Shown here in pieces: positions 1-9,832 of a DNA stretch of 64,000 nt (positions within the stretch are counted from its first letter, which is position 1; the number at the start of each line of letters is the position of its first letter). The DNA lies in contig NZ_JANUGX010000006.1 of NCBI RefSeq assembly GCF_024753245.1, positions 1-64,000 of the forward strand, read 5' to 3'. The notes below the pieces were generated by a model. That model saw only the letters and a list, made by a program, of their open reading frames with translations. It ran no database searches and was not told the origin of the DNA. The translations under genes were made by a program, and so were the position numbers. Origin of the DNA: Massilia norwichensis (GTDB lineage: Bacteria; Pseudomonadota; Gammaproteobacteria; Burkholderiales; Burkholderiaceae_D).

Positions 1-2
1 TA

Positions 3-30
3 AAAAAGGCTCCCCCGCGGGGAGCCTTTC
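3..30 (-). terminator. Rho-independent terminator of secA
   Basis: Read on the minus strand, a GC-rich hairpin (AAAGGCTCCCC / GGGGAGCCTTT arms with a CGC loop) ends in a run of Ts about 25 bases after the secA stop codon. It is a textbook intrinsic terminator for secA. Confidence 0.9.
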
Positions 31-51
31 TGTTTGCCGCAATCCGGCAGA

Positions 52-2835
52 TTACGCCAGCTTGCCGTGGCAAGCCTTGAACTTCTTGCCGCTGCCGCAA
101 GGGCAAGGGTCGTTGCGGCCGACCTTCATGCCCATGTAGGTGGTGGCCGGATCGTCGCTCACCGCGGTGGCGCCGGCGGTGGCCGCCTGCGGTGCCATCA
201 GTTCTTCCGGCGCGGCGGTCGGGTCGAAGTCGGCGTGCTGGTAGTTGATGTTTTCCAGGTGCGCCGAGGCTGCCTGCATCGCTGCTTCCGCCGCCTCGAC
301 TTCCTCGCGGGTCTGGATGCGGACCGTCATGATGGTGCGGATCACTTCGTTCTTGATCTGGTCCAGCATGGCGCCGAACAGCTCGAAGGCTTCGCGCTTG
401 TATTCCTGCTTCGGGTTCTTCTGGGCGTAGCCGCGCAGGTGGATACCCTGGCGCAGGTGGTCCAGCGCCGCCAGGTGCTCGCGCCAGTGGGTGTCGATGT
501 TCTGCAGCATGACGTTGCGCTCGAAGCCGCCGAAGGCTTCCTTGCCGACGATCGCCACCTTGCTGTTGTACGACTCGTCGGCGGCGGCCAGCACGCGCTC
601 GAGGATGTCGTCGTCGTTCAGGTTCGGCTCGTCTTCCAGCATCTGCGCCAGCGGCACCGGCAGCGCCCACTCGTCGGCCAGCACGCGGCTCAGCGCCGGG
701 ATGTCCCACTGCTCTTCGACCGATTCGGCCGGCACGTGGGTGCGCACCACATCGGTGAACACGCCGGTGCGCAGGCTGGCGATCAGCTCGGACATGTCGA
801 CCGACTCCAGCAGCTCGTTACGCTGGGTGTAGATCACCTTGCGCTGGTCGTTGGCGACGTCGTCGTATTCGAGCAGCTGCTTGCGGATGTCGAAGTTGCG
901 GGCCTCGACCTTGCGCTGGGCGGTCTCGATCGAACGGGTCACGATGCCGGCTTCGATCGGTTCGCCTTCCGGCATCTTGAGGCGGTCCATGATCGCGCGC
1001 ACGCGGTCGCCGGCGAAGATGCGCAGGAGCGGATCGTCGAGCGACAGGTAGAAGCGCGAGGAGCCCGGGTCGCCCTGACGGCCCGAACGGCCGCGCAGCT
1101 GGTTGTCGACGCGGCGCGACTCATGGCGTTCGGTACCGATGATGTGCAGGCCGCCCTGCGCCACCACGTGGTCGTGCAGCGACTGCCATTCGTCGCGCAG
1201 CTTCTGGGCCTGCTCGGCCTTCTGCTCCGGCGACAGCGACTCGTCGGCTTCGATGAACTGGATCTGCTTCTCGACGTTACCGCCGAGGACGATGTCGGTA
1301 CCGCGGCCCGCCATGTTGGTGGCGATGGTGATCATCTTCGGACGGCCGGCCTGGGCGATGATTTCCGCCTCGCGGGCGTGCTGCTTCGCGTTCAGCACGT
1401 TGTGCGGCAGGCCCGCCTTGGTCAGGATCCCGGACAGCAGCTCCGAGTTCTCGATCGAGGTGGTACCGACCAGCACCGGCTGGCCGCGCTCGTAGCAGTC
1501 GCGGATGTCGTTCAGCATCGCGCCGTATTTTTCCTCGGCCGATTTGTAGACCTGGTCCTGGCGGTCCTTGCGCTGCGACGGGCGGTTCGGCGGGATGACC
1601 ACGGTCTCGAGGCCGTAGATTTCCTGGAATTCGTAGGCTTCCGTGTCGGCGGTACCGGTCATGCCGGACAGCTTGGTGAACATGCGGAAGTAGTTCTGGA
1701 AGGTGATCGAGGCCAGGGTCTGGTTCTCGTTCTGGATGCGCACGCCTTCCTTGGCTTCGACGGCCTGGTGCAGGCCATCGGACCAGCGGCGGCCCGTCAT
1801 CAGGCGGCCGGTGAATTCGTCGACGATCACCACTTCGCCGTTCTGCACCACGTAATGCTGGTCCTTGTGGTACAGCACATGGGCGCGCAGCGCCGCGTAC
1901 AGGTGGTGGATCAGGGTGATGTTGGCGGCGTCGTACAGCGAAGCGCCTTCCGGCAGCAGGCCCATCTTGGTCAGGATGGCTTCGGCCTTCTCGTGGCCGG
2001 CCTCGGTCAGCAGCACGGTGTGCGCCTTCTCGTCCTTGGTGTAATCGCCCGGGACTTCGACCTTGCCCTTGCCGTCCGGGGTTTCTTCGCCGATCTGCAG
2101 GGTCAGCAGCGGCGGGACTTCATTGATCTTGTGGTACAGGTCGGTGTGGTTCTCGGCCTGGCCGGAGATGATCAGCGGGGTACGCGCTTCGTCGATCAGG
2201 ATCGAGTCCACCTCGTCGACCACGGCAAAGTTCAGGCCGCGCTGCACGCGTTCCTTCGCGTCGTAGACCATGTTGTCGCGCAGGTAGTCGAAGCCGTATT
2301 CGTTGTTGGTGCCGTAGGTGATGTCGGAACCGTAGGCCTTCTGCTTGCTGTCGTGATCCATCTGCGACAGGTTGACGCCGGTGGTCAGGCCGAGCCAGCC
2401 GTACAGGCGGCCCATCTGGTCGGCGTCGCGCTGCGCCAGGTAATCGTTGACGGTCACCACGTGCACGCCCTTGCCGGACAGCGCGTTCAGGTAGACCGGC
2501 AGGGTTGCCATCAGGGTCTTGCCTTCGCCCGTGCCCATCTCGGCGATCTTGCCGTAGTGCAGGACCATGCCGCCGATCAGCTGCACGTCGAAGTGGCGCA
2601 TCTTCATGACGCGCTTGGCCGCTTCGCGGCAGACCGCAAACGCCTCGGGCAGGATGTCGTCGAGCGTGGCACCGCCCGCGAGCCTTTCCTTGAATTCGGG
2701 GGTTTTTGCCTTGAGTTCGGCGTCCGACAGCTTTTCCATCTGTGGCTCGAGCGCGTTAATCTCGCGCACGGTTTTTTGGTATTGCTTGAGCAGTCGCTGG
2801 TTACGGCTGCCGAAAATCTTGGTCAGGAATGACAT
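52..2835 (-). CDS. secA: Preprotein translocase ATPase SecA
   Basis: SecA is the motor ATPase that drives unfolded preproteins through SecYEG at the inner membrane. The 927-residue product has the usual family length. The Walker A region GTGEGKT sits at about residues 101-107. The DEAD-type segment [17 protein letters not shown] follows at about 205, and the second helicase domain carries [10 protein letters not shown]. The C-terminus has the zinc-binding SEC-C tail [14 protein letters not shown], which binds SecB and phospholipid. The ATG at 2835 gives the canonical N-terminus [12 protein letters not shown]. The gene is divergent from the dciA-like gene and ends at its own terminator, so it is probably expressed separately from lpxC. 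Identification is secure. Confidence 0.98.
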   Translation of the reverse strand: MSFLTKIFGSRNQRLLKQYQKTVREINALEPQMEKLSDAELKAKTPEFKERLAGGATLDDILPEAFAVCREAAKRVMKMRHFDVQLIGGMVLHYGKIAEMGTGEGKTLMATLPVYLNALSGKGVHVVTVNDYLAQRDADQMGRLYGWLGLTTGVNLSQMDHDSKQKAYGSDITYGTNNEYGFDYLRDNMVYDAKERVQRGLNFAVVDEVDSILIDEARTPLIISGQAENHTDLYHKINEVPPLLTLQIGEETPDGKGKVEVPGDYTKDEKAHTVLLTEAGHEKAEAILTKMGLLPEGASLYDAANITLIHHLYAALRAHVLYHKDQHYVVQNGEVVIVDEFTGRLMTGRRWSDGLHQAVEAKEGVRIQNENQTLASITFQNYFRMFTKLSGMTGTADTEAYEFQEIYGLETVVIPPNRPSQRKDRQDQVYKSAEEKYGAMLNDIRDCYERGQPVLVGTTSIENSELLSGILTKAGLPHNVLNAKQHAREAEIIAQAGRPKMITIATNMAGRGTDIVLGGNVEKQIQFIEADESLSPEQKAEQAQKLRDEWQSLHDHVVAQGGLHIIGTERHESRRVDNQLRGRSGRQGDPGSSRFYLSLDDPLLRIFAGDRVRAIMDRLKMPEGEPIEAGIVTRSIETAQRKVEARNFDIRKQLLEYDDVANDQRKVIYTQRNELLESVDMSELIASLRTGVFTDVVRTHVPAESVEEQWDIPALSRVLADEWALPVPLAQMLEDEPNLNDDDILERVLAAADESYNSKVAIVGKEAFGGFERNVMLQNIDTHWREHLAALDHLRQGIHLRGYAQKNPKQEYKREAFELFGAMLDQIKNEVIRTIMTVRIQTREEVEAAEAAMQAASAHLENINYQHADFDPTAAPEELMAPQAATAGATAVSDDPATTYMGMKVGRNDPCPCGSGKKFKACHGKLA

Positions 2836-3073
2836 GCTGTGTTCTTAAAAAGTACGCCGCGAAAAAGCCATGGATGATATCAAAATAATATCCGCCGAAG
2901 ACCGCCTATGGCAAAAAGCCACTGATTTTATCATGCGATCCGGCCACACTTGGGGATTGGCGGGCGGATCACAAGTGCAGGCGGACAAAGAATGTTATCA
3001 AATTGCACTCGATGACATCCGTCCGATACGTTTCCTTATGAGCATACCGCCCGGCTGTGGTATGTTCCAAGCC

Positions 3074-3577
3074 ATGCAGTCTCCCAAGCCTCCCTACCAT
3101 ATCTACGGCACCAAGATCCGCCGTACCTCGATCGAAGCGACCGATTTTCTGCGCCGTAACGACCGCCTGGCCGCGCTGCTGCCGGCGGCGACGCGCATGG
3201 CCAAGCTGCAAAAGGATGTGCGGCTGATCCTGCCGCCGATGTACGCGAACTGCGAGGCGCTGTCGGTCCAGGAAGGCGTGCTGACGCTGGCCGTGCCCTC
3301 CTCCGCCGTCGCCGCCAAGCTCAAGCAGCAGGCGCCGAAGCTGCAGGCGGCGCTGCAGAAAAAAGGCTGGCAGGTGGATGCGGTGAAGATCAAGATCCAG
3401 GTGGGACGCGCGCTGCCGGTGGAAGACTCGGCAAGCCTGAAACCGTCTTCGCTGGAACTACCGCCGACGGCGGTGCAGGCATTCGAGGAACTGGGCGACG
3501 CCTTGCCGGCATCGCCGCAGAATGCGCCGCTGATTGCGGCGATCAAGCGCTTGGCGGAGAAGCGGAAGAATAAATAG
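3074..3577 (+). CDS. DciA-like DUF721 protein
   Basis: This 167-residue protein matches the DUF721/DciA type, whose members load the replicative helicase DnaB in bacteria lacking DnaC. That role is family knowledge, not seen here. The N-terminal half (TDFLRRNDRLAALLPAATRM) and the segment LTLAVPSSAVAAKLKQQAPK have the family's alternating helix-strand pattern. The frame stays open 68 codons upstream to 2870, but that part looks non-coding. The ATG at 3074 (MQSPKPPYHIYG) is preferred, with 3062 possible. Position between secA and lpxC is typical for betaproteobacteria. A palindromic repeat follows the stop codon. Confidence 0.8.
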   Translation: MQSPKPPYHIYGTKIRRTSIEATDFLRRNDRLAALLPAATRMAKLQKDVRLILPPMYANCEALSVQEGVLTLAVPSSAVAAKLKQQAPKLQAALQKKGWQVDAVKIKIQVGRALPVEDSASLKPSSLELPPTAVQAFEELGDALPASPQNAPLIAAIKRLAEKRKNK

Positions 3578-3595
3578 CACCGTTACCGCTCGATT

Positions 3596-3698
3596 CGTCG
3601 TCCTCGCGCAGGCGGGGACCCAAGTTCGGCGCCTATCACTATCGTTTCAAGCTACCGCTACGCAAACAAACTTGGGTCCCCGCCTTCGCGGGACGACG
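3596..3698. repeat. REP-like palindromic repeat, family A, copy 1
   Basis: Two arms face each other: CGTCGTCCTCGCGCAGGCGG plus GACCCAAGTT on the left, and the reverse complement of a near-identical sequence at 3668-3698. About 40 bases separate them. The element lies between the convergent ends of the dciA-like gene and lpxC and may act as a bidirectional transcription stop. A second copy sits inside murF at 17767-17850. Confidence 0.8.
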
Positions 3699-3719
3699 GT
3701 GTTATTGCGGGGACGACGC

Positions 3720-4655
3720 TTACGTGAGAGCCCACTCCCGCTCCATCTGCGCGCCATACGACACCGGCGCGCGCTCCTGCTGTTCGAAGGTGACGATCTC
3801 GTAGGCTTCCGGATGCGCCAGCAGCTCGCGCAGCAGCAGGTTGTTCAGGCCGTGGCCCGACTTGTGCGCTTCGTAGCTGGCCAGCAGCGGGTAGCCGACC
3901 AGGTACAGGTCGCCGATCGCGTCGAGGATCTTGTGGCGCACGAATTCGTCTTCGTAGCGCAAGCCGTCCGCATTCAGGATGCGGTACTCGTCCATCACGA
4001 TCGCGTTTTCCAGCGAGCCGCCCCTGGCCAGGCCCATGCCGCGCAGGCTTTCGACGTCCTGCATGAAGCCGAAGGTGCGGGCGCGGGCGACGTCGTGCAC
4101 ATAGGAGACCTTGCCGAAGTCGACCTCGGCGCGCTGCATGGTGCCATCGACGGCCGGGTGGTTGAATTCGATGAAGAAGTCGAGCTTGAAGCCGTCGTAG
4201 GGGGTCAGGCGGGCCCACTTCTCGTTGTTGCCGCTGCCCTGGCGGACCTCGACGGGCTCGAGCACGCGGATGAACTTCTTGGCCGCGCTTTGCTCCTGCA
4301 CGCCGGCCTGCTGCAGCAGGAAGACGAAGGACGAGGCCGAGCCGTCCATGATCGGGATTTCTTCGGCGGTGACGTCGACGTACAGGTTGTCGATACCGAG
4401 GCCGGCGCAGGCCGACATCAGGTGCTCGACGGTCGAGACGCGCGCATTGTCCTTGCTGAGGACCGAAGCCATGCGGGTATCGCCGACGATTTCCGCATTC
4501 GACGGGAACTCGACCACGGGGTCGAGATCGACGCGGCGGAAGACGATGCCGGTGTCCACGGCAGCCGGACGCAGGGTCAGTTCGACCTTGGTACCCGAGT
4601 GCAGGCCGACACCTGTCGTGCGCACCAGCTGTTTGATTGTTCTTTGTTTGAGCAT
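3720..4655 (-). CDS. lpxC: UDP-3-O-acyl-N-acetylglucosamine deacetylase LpxC
   Basis: LpxC is the zinc deacetylase that commits UDP-acyl-GlcNAc to lipid A synthesis. The 311-residue product starts with the canonical [21 protein letters not shown]. Zinc and catalytic motifs are visible: [11 protein letters not shown] (about residue 78), [14 protein letters not shown] (about 237), and [11 protein letters not shown] (about 263). The frame is open to 4748, but the ATG at 4655 gives the family N-terminus and is preceded by GAGGG. A TATAAT (plus-strand 4662-4667) lies immediately upstream of the start; it is too close for a normal leader and may be chance. The gene follows the EamA gene in the same direction. 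Confidence 0.97.
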   Translation of the reverse strand: MLKQRTIKQLVRTTGVGLHSGTKVELTLRPAAVDTGIVFRRVDLDPVVEFPSNAEIVGDTRMASVLSKDNARVSTVEHLMSACAGLGIDNLYVDVTAEEIPIMDGSASSFVFLLQQAGVQEQSAAKKFIRVLEPVEVRQGSGNNEKWARLTPYDGFKLDFFIEFNHPAVDGTMQRAEVDFGKVSYVHDVARARTFGFMQDVESLRGMGLARGGSLENAIVMDEYRILNADGLRYEDEFVRHKILDAIGDLYLVGYPLLASYEAHKSGHGLNNLLLRELLAHPEAYEIVTFEQQERAPVSYGAQMEREWALT

Positions 4656-4725
4656 CCCTCGATTATATAGGAGGGTCTTTGGCTTCGCTGGCGCCCGCCT
4701 TTCATTTGGCAGGAACACCACGTTT

Positions 4726-5598
4726 TCAGGGATGTTCGGCCTCTGCATGCGCAGTTTCGTGGCGAATCAGGTACAGCCCGCTGCCGATGATGATTGCCGC
4801 ACCGATCAAGGTGTATTGGTCGGGCAAGGTTTGCCAGAACACCCAGTCGATCGCGATGCCGCAGGCCAGGGCCGTGTACTCGAACGGCGCCACCACCGAG
4901 GCTTCGCCGTGGCTGAAGGCTTCGGTCAGGGCCAACTGGGCCAGGAAGCCGCTGATCGCCAGGCCGGCCAGCAAAGGCAGGTGGCGCGCTTCGACCGGCG
5001 CCCAGTTCGGCCACGCCAGCGCGGTGGCGCCGACGGCCATCATCAGCATCAGCCAGAACACCATCTGCGCGCTGCTGTCGCTGCGTGCCAGCACCCGCCC
5101 GGTCACGGCCGACACCGCGTAACACACCGCCGCCACCAGGATCGCCAGGCCGCCCAGGGTCAGGAAGCCGTCGCCGCTGGGGCGCAGCACCACCAGCACG
5201 CCGGCCATGCCGATCGCGATCGCCAGCCAGCGCGCGCGGTTCACGCGTTCCTTCAGCACGAACACCGAGAGCGCCGTGATCAGGATCGGACCGATGAAGA
5301 AAATCGTGTAGGCCTCGGCCAGCGACAGCTCGCGCACACCGTAGGCGAACAGCGACAGCATGACGATGCCGATCGCGGCGCGCAGCAGGTGCAGCGGCCA
5401 GCGGACCTGCAGCATCGTCCCGAAGCCGCCGCGCCAGGCCACCCAGACGCAGACCAGCGGCAGCGAGGCCAGGGAACGCAGCGCCGCCACCTGCATCGCC
5501 GGGAATTCGGCGGACAGCAGCTTCATGATCGTGTCCATGATCGAAAACATGAGCACGGCCGCCAGCATCGCCTGGATGCTGCGGACGTTGCCGCTCAT
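4726..5598 (-). CDS. EamA/DMT-family membrane transporter
   Basis: The product (290 residues from the ATG at 5598) is a ten-helix drug/metabolite transporter family protein with two EamA repeats. Examples are the helix pairs around [20 protein letters not shown] and [20 protein letters not shown]. Members export amino acids, nucleotides or drugs; the substrate here cannot be read from sequence. A GTG at 5643, three bases after the peroxiredoxin stop, is an alternative start that adds 15 polar residues. Neither start has a convincing ribosome site. The gene sits between the peroxiredoxin gene and lpxC, and looks like a cargo gene in an otherwise conserved block. Confidence 0.88.
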   Translation of the reverse strand: MSGNVRSIQAMLAAVLMFSIMDTIMKLLSAEFPAMQVAALRSLASLPLVCVWVAWRGGFGTMLQVRWPLHLLRAAIGIVMLSLFAYGVRELSLAEAYTIFFIGPILITALSVFVLKERVNRARWLAIAIGMAGVLVVLRPSGDGFLTLGGLAILVAAVCYAVSAVTGRVLARSDSSAQMVFWLMLMMAVGATALAWPNWAPVEARHLPLLAGLAISGFLAQLALTEAFSHGEASVVAPFEYTALACGIAIDWVFWQTLPDQYTLIGAAIIIGSGLYLIRHETAHAEAEHP

Positions 5599-5646
5599 TC
5601 GGCTGCTGGTTTTGCTGCCCTGGCTGGCGCTGCGGACCTTCACGTC

Positions 5647-6153
5647 TTAGCCGATCTGTTCGAGCAGCTTCTCGGCCGACGACACGGCAAAGCCGCCGCC
5701 GTTCTCGAGGTTCAGCTGCTTGACCACGCCGTCGGTGACCAGCATCGAGTAGCGCTGGCTGCGCACGCCCAGGCCCTTGGCGGTCAGGTCGAATTCCAGG
5801 CCCAGGGCCTTGGTGAAGGCGGCGCTGCCGTCGGCCATCATGCGGACGATGCCGGTGGCTTTCTGCTCGCGGCCCCAGGCGCCCATCACGAAGGCGTCGT
5901 TGACCGACACGCACCAGATCTCGTCGACGCCCTTGGCCTTCAGCTGGTCGGCCAGCTGGATGTAGCCCGGCAGGTGCTGGGCCGAGCAGGTCGGGGTGAA
6001 GGCGCCCGGCAGGCCGAAGATGGCGATGGTCTTGCCCTTCGCGAGCTCGGCCGTGTTGAAGCTGTTCGGGCCGAGCGAGCAGCCTTCGGTTTCGGTTTCG
6101 ATGAACTCGGACAGGGTGGCTTCCGGGAGGCGGTCGCCGATCTGGATGGTCAT
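5647..6153 (-). CDS. Peroxiredoxin, Prx5-like (redoxin)
   Basis: This 168-residue thiol peroxidase resembles the AhpC/TSA-Prx5 group that reduces hydroperoxides in the cytosol. The peroxidatic cysteine lies in GAFTPTCSAQHLPGY (about residue 49), the diagnostic PxxxTxxC motif. The ATG at 6153 is chosen over one at 6204: it has GGAG eight bases upstream and yields the standard MTIQIGDRLPEATLSEF N-terminus. A peroxiredoxin between ftsZ and lpxC is common in Burkholderiales as far as I recall. A palindromic repeat (6208-6282) lies just upstream, so promoter elements may overlap it. Confidence 0.93.
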   Translation of the reverse strand: MTIQIGDRLPEATLSEFIETETEGCSLGPNSFNTAELAKGKTIAIFGLPGAFTPTCSAQHLPGYIQLADQLKAKGVDEIWCVSVNDAFVMGAWGREQKATGIVRMMADGSAAFTKALGLEFDLTAKGLGVRSQRYSMLVTDGVVKQLNLENGGGFAVSSAEKLLEQIG

Positions 6154-6207
6154 GTCAGGTACTCCATGTTGTGATTTCGGAACCCGCAAGTATGCCTGAT
6201 CCACAGC

Positions 6208-6282
6208 AAACCGGGGTCAGACACCGATTTTTGGCAATGTCCATGAGGCTCTTTCCAAAATTCGGTGTCTGACCCCGGTTTT
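6208..6282. repeat. Palindromic repeat, family B, copy 1
   Basis: A roughly 75-bp inverted repeat opens with AAACCGGGGTCAGACACCGA and closes with its reverse complement. The centre of about 30 bases is less conserved. A second copy with the same arms lies at 48542-48615, also in a gap between genes. Confidence 0.85.
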
Positions 6283-6300
6283 TGGAAACGGATTTTTGAC

Positions 6301-6343
6301 AACAAAAAACAAAAGGCCAGTACCGCTTGGTCGGTACTGGCCT
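6301..6343 (-). terminator. Terminator after ftsZ
   Basis: On the minus strand the hairpin GGCCAGTACC / GGTACTGGCC (10-bp stem, 8-base loop) is followed by TTTTGTTTTTTG. It lies about 60 bases past the ftsZ stop and closes the dcw transcript. Confidence 0.88.
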
Positions 6344-6403
6344 CGCATCATGGAGCGCCGGTGGTCAGCCGGCTGGAGTTTGCTCTTCGATTAGTCGGCT
6401 TGC

Positions 6404-7609
6404 TCAGTCAGCCTGTTTACGCAGGAACGCCGGGATGTCGTAGGTCTCGACGCCGTTGTTCTGCATCGCGCGAACCTGCTCCGAGGCCTGCTCGCGGCGC
6501 CACACGGCCGGCTGCTTCATGCCGGCGTCGGCGCTGCCCGTGCTGATCGAGCCCATGCGCACGTTGCCTGCGGCGACCGGTGCGGTGCCCGACATCATCG
6601 GCGAGCCGTAGGTGCCGGTGTGCAGCATCTGCTGCGGCTGCACCAGCGAGATGCTGGCCTTGTTCTTGCCCAGGCCGGTCGCGACCACGGTCACGCGCAG
6701 CTCGTCGCCCATCTCGTCGTCGTAGGCGATACCCTGTGCGATGGCGGCGTCCGGTGCGGCGAAGGCGCGCACGGCGGCCATGACTTCCTTGATCTCTTTA
6801 CCTTTCAGGCCGCGCGATGCGGTGACGTTCACCAGCACGCCCTTGGCGCCCGACAGGTCGATACCGTCCAGCAGCGGCGATGCCACGGCCTGCTCGGCGG
6901 CGATGCGCGCGCGGTCCACGCCCGACGCGGTCGCGGTGCCCATCATGGCCTTGCCCTGCTCGCTCATGATGGTCTTGACGTCGTTGAAGTCGACGTTGAT
7001 GTGGCCCGGCACGTTGATGATCTCGGCGATACCGGCAACGGCGTTGTTCAGCACGTCGTCGGCATGCTTCATCCAGTCCAGCATCGATTCGTCTTCGTAG
7101 ATGTCTTCCAGCTTTTCGTTCAGGATGACGATCAGCGAGTCGACGTGCTTGGTCAGCTCGGCCAGGCCGTTCTCGGCCACGTCCATGCACTTCTGGCCTT
7201 CGTAGGAGAAGGGCTTGGAAACCACGGCGACGGTCAGCGCGCCCAGGCTCTTGGCGACTTCGGCCACGATCGGCGCGGCGCCGGTGCCGGTGCCGCCGCC
7301 CATGCCGGCAGCGATGAAGACCATGTGCGCGCCGCGCAGTGCGTCTTCGATGCGGGCACGCGACTGCTCGGCCAGCTGGCGGCCGACTTCCGGACGCATG
7401 CCGGCGCCCAGGCCGGACTCGCCGATCTGGATGACGTTGTGCGCGCTCGACACGGCGAGTGCCTGCGCGTCGGTATTGGCGGCGATGAACTGCACACCGG
7501 CCACGCCTTTATTGATCATGTGCTGGACAGCGTTACCACCCGCGCCGCCAACCCCGACGACCTTGATGACGGTGCCCAGTGCTGCGTTATCGACCATATC
7601 GAACTCCAT
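6404..7609 (-). CDS. ftsZ: Cell division protein FtsZ
   Basis: FtsZ is the tubulin-like GTPase that forms the cytokinetic ring. The 401-residue product has the tubulin signature GGGTGTGAAPIVAEVA at about residue 104 and the nucleotide loop GVGGAGGNAVQHM near the N-terminus. A variable linker leads to the C-terminal conserved peptide DIPAFLRKQAD, which binds FtsA and ZipA. AGGAG lies seven bases before the ATG at 7609. It is the last gene of the dcw cluster, with a strong terminator behind and its own candidate promoter in the 145-bp gap after ftsA. Confidence 0.98.
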   Translation of the reverse strand: MEFDMVDNAALGTVIKVVGVGGAGGNAVQHMINKGVAGVQFIAANTDAQALAVSSAHNVIQIGESGLGAGMRPEVGRQLAEQSRARIEDALRGAHMVFIAAGMGGGTGTGAAPIVAEVAKSLGALTVAVVSKPFSYEGQKCMDVAENGLAELTKHVDSLIVILNEKLEDIYEDESMLDWMKHADDVLNNAVAGIAEIINVPGHINVDFNDVKTIMSEQGKAMMGTATASGVDRARIAAEQAVASPLLDGIDLSGAKGVLVNVTASRGLKGKEIKEVMAAVRAFAAPDAAIAQGIAYDDEMGDELRVTVVATGLGKNKASISLVQPQQMLHTGTYGSPMMSGTAPVAAGNVRMGSISTGSADAGMKQPAVWRREQASEQVRAMQNNGVETYDIPAFLRKQAD

Positions 7610-7694
7610 GATGAACTCCTAATCTCAATGTGCCGTTCCCAAGCTGCAGACCTCATCGTTCGCGATCAAACCTGCAGATTGGAAACGCGCTTGT

Positions 7695-7724
7695 ATTGTA
7701 AAAATATTTGCGTGCCTTGACCAA
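7695..7724 (-). promoter_or_regulatory. Candidate sigma70 promoter for ftsZ
   Basis: On the minus strand, TTGGTC and TACAAT are separated by 18 bases in the AT-rich ftsA-ftsZ gap, about 85 bases before the ftsZ start. An extra ftsZ promoter would fit the higher FtsZ demand seen in other bacteria. The call rests on box match and spacing only. Confidence 0.5.
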
Positions 7725-7754
7725 TAAAAACGTAACTACTTGTAGCTGAAATTC

Positions 7755-8987
7755 TTAAAAGTTCCCTAAAAACCACTCCTTCATGCGCTGCCACACCGCT
7801 TTCACCGATCCATCCTGGCGCGTGACGATATGGCCGCGCAGATACTGCTTCTTCGCTTCCAGCAAAAGACCGAGAACGGTCGCGTAGCGCGGACTGCGCA
7901 CCACGTCGGCCAGCTGGCCGCGATACTCCGGCGTGCCAAGGCGCGCCGGCTTCAGGAAGATGTCTTCGGCCATCTCGATCATGCCCGGCATGATCGACGA
8001 GCCGCCGGTCAGCACGATGCCCGACGAGAGCACGCCCTCGTAGCCGGACTCGCGCACCACCTGGTGCACCATCGCGAACAATTCCTCGACGCGCGGCTCG
8101 ATCACGGCGGCCAGCGCCTGGCGCGACAGCGAACGCGGACCGCGGTCGCCCAGGCCCGGCACTTCCAGGGTCTCGCCCGGATCGGCCAGCACCTGCTTGG
8201 CCACGCCGTAGCGGATCTTGATTTCTTCCGCTTCGCCGGTCGGGGTGCGCAGGGCCATCGCGATGTCGCTGGTGATCTGGTCGCCGGCGATCGGGATCAC
8301 GGCCGTGTGGCGGATCGCGCCATCGCTGAACACGGCGATGTCGGTGGTGCCGCCGCCGATGTCGATCAGGACCACGCCGAGTTCCTTCTCGTCGTTGGTC
8401 AGCACGGAATCGGCCGACGCCATCGGCTGCAGGATCAGGTCCGAGACCTCGAGCCCGCAACGGCGCACGCACTTTACAATATTCTGCACGGCGGACACCG
8501 CACCGGTGACGATGTGCACGCGCACTTCCAGGCGGATGCCGCTCATGCCGATCGGCTCGCGCACGTCTTCCTGGTTGTCGACGATGAATTCCTGCGGCAC
8601 GGTGTGCAGCAGCTGCTGGTCGGTCGGGATGTTGACCGCCTTCGCCGTCTCGATCACGCGCGCCACGTCGGTCGCGGTGACTTCCTTGTCCTTGATCGCC
8701 ACCATGCCGCTCGAGTTGAACGAACGGATATGGCTGCCGGCGATACCTGCGTACACGTTGCGGATCTTGCAGTCGGCCATCAGCTCGGCTTCTTCGAGCG
8801 CGCGCTGGATGGATTCGACGGTCGCTTCGATGTTGACGACAACGCCCTTCTTCAAACCTTTCGACTCGTGCTGGCCGAGTCCAATTACTTCATGGCGCCC
8901 ATCGGCCATCACCTCGGCCACCACCGCCACCACCTTCGAGGTGCCGATGTCGAGGCCGACGATCAGGTTCTTCGCGTCTTTTGTCAT
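7755..8987 (-). CDS. ftsA: Cell division protein FtsA
   Basis: FtsA is the actin-fold ATPase that tethers FtsZ filaments to the inner membrane. The 410-residue product has the phosphate-1 motif GLDIGTSKVVAVV at residues 10-22 and the phosphate-2 region DIGGGTTDIAVF at about 208. The adenosine motif is LTGGSSIMPG at about 337. It ends in the amphipathic membrane-targeting helix VWQRMKEWFLGNF. It lies between ftsQ and ftsZ in the standard order, with a short gap after ftsQ. Confidence 0.98.
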   Translation of the reverse strand: MTKDAKNLIVGLDIGTSKVVAVVAEVMADGRHEVIGLGQHESKGLKKGVVVNIEATVESIQRALEEAELMADCKIRNVYAGIAGSHIRSFNSSGMVAIKDKEVTATDVARVIETAKAVNIPTDQQLLHTVPQEFIVDNQEDVREPIGMSGIRLEVRVHIVTGAVSAVQNIVKCVRRCGLEVSDLILQPMASADSVLTNDEKELGVVLIDIGGGTTDIAVFSDGAIRHTAVIPIAGDQITSDIAMALRTPTGEAEEIKIRYGVAKQVLADPGETLEVPGLGDRGPRSLSRQALAAVIEPRVEELFAMVHQVVRESGYEGVLSSGIVLTGGSSIMPGMIEMAEDIFLKPARLGTPEYRGQLADVVRSPRYATVLGLLLEAKKQYLRGHIVTRQDGSVKAVWQRMKEWFLGNF

Positions 8988-9003
8988 TTCGTATCGCCTG
9001 CTA

Positions 9004-9828
9004 TTAAGTGTGCTTTGTTGTTTTAGTGGGTGCTTTTTTCTTTGCTGCCTTGACCGGCTTGGTCGCGTCCGTCGGCACGTTCAGCGCCGACGACGACAGC
9101 GCCAGCCCGTTCGGATAGCGCATGTCGATCGTGTCGATACGCCCTTCCTGCAGGCGCGCCACGAGCTGGGGATAGATGCTCACCAGCCGCTCCACGCGCG
9201 CTTTCATGCCGTCCTTGCCCTGCTCGCGTTCGCGGCCCAGTTCCACGCTCATGCCGTTGTCCAGCCGGACCGTCCAGGCGTAACGCTTCGACAGGCTGAG
9301 CGAAGTCGGCACCAGGCGGATCGGCGCGAACAGGCCGCGCAGTTCGGCGAAGCGCGCCAGTACTTCCTTCTCGCTGCCGGGAGGACCGTCGAAAGCAGGC
9401 AGCTCATGGTCCTCGTCGGCTTCGGCCAGGTTGGCGGTGAAGCTGTCGCCCTTCACGGACAGCAGGCGTCCATCCTCGCCCCAGGTGCCGAGCGCTTCGT
9501 GTTCCTCGACCTGGACGATCAGCTGGTTCGGCCATTCGCGGCGCACGCTGGCCTTGCGGACCCAGGGCACGGCCTCGAAGGTGCCGCGCACCTGCTCCAG
9601 GTCGGTGGTAAAGAAATTCCCCTTGATCTTGCCGAGCACGCCGTTGCGCACCGTGAGTTCGTTCACGTGCTGCAGGTCCAGGCCGTACATGCTCTCGACA
9701 CGCACCGCGCGCAGGGTGAACATCGGACGCTGCGATATCCACCACACACCCGATGCGATACAGGCGAGCGCCACCAGCGCGGTGATCGCGCCGGAGGTTG
9801 CGTTCAGGGCTCGCACGTCATGCCACAT
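9004..9828 (-). CDS. ftsQ: Cell division protein FtsQ
   Basis: FtsQ is the bitopic divisome protein that links FtsB/FtsL to the other components. The 274-residue product has a short cytoplasmic N-terminus and one membrane segment at about residues 13-32 (ITALVALACIASGVWWISQ). A periplasmic POTRA domain begins at MFTLRAVRVESMYGL, followed by the FtsQ/DivIB beta domain. The lysine-rich tail (KPVKAAKKKAPTKTTK) is longer than in Escherichia coli and of unknown value. It follows ddlB by four bases, so it is likely co-transcribed. Confidence 0.95.
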   Translation of the reverse strand: MWHDVRALNATSGAITALVALACIASGVWWISQRPMFTLRAVRVESMYGLDLQHVNELTVRNGVLGKIKGNFFTTDLEQVRGTFEAVPWVRKASVRREWPNQLIVQVEEHEALGTWGEDGRLLSVKGDSFTANLAEADEDHELPAFDGPPGSEKEVLARFAELRGLFAPIRLVPTSLSLSKRYAWTVRLDNGMSVELGREREQGKDGMKARVERLVSIYPQLVARLQEGRIDTIDMRYPNGLALSSSALNVPTDATKPVKAAKKKAPTKTTKHT

Positions 9829-9832
9829 CTTC

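Noticed and set aside
34..2832. 932-codon plus-strand frame opposite secA
   Set aside because: It is the antisense of secA in a high-GC gene; the translation is a His/Arg/Val-rich shadow without motifs.
2870..3073. 68-codon N-terminal extension of the DciA-like protein
   Set aside because: No family homology, atypical composition and overlap with the expected secA/dciA promoter region.
4662..4667. TATAAT just before lpxC as a promoter
   Set aside because: It lies about six bases from the start codon without a -35 partner, so a normal transcript start would fall inside the gene.
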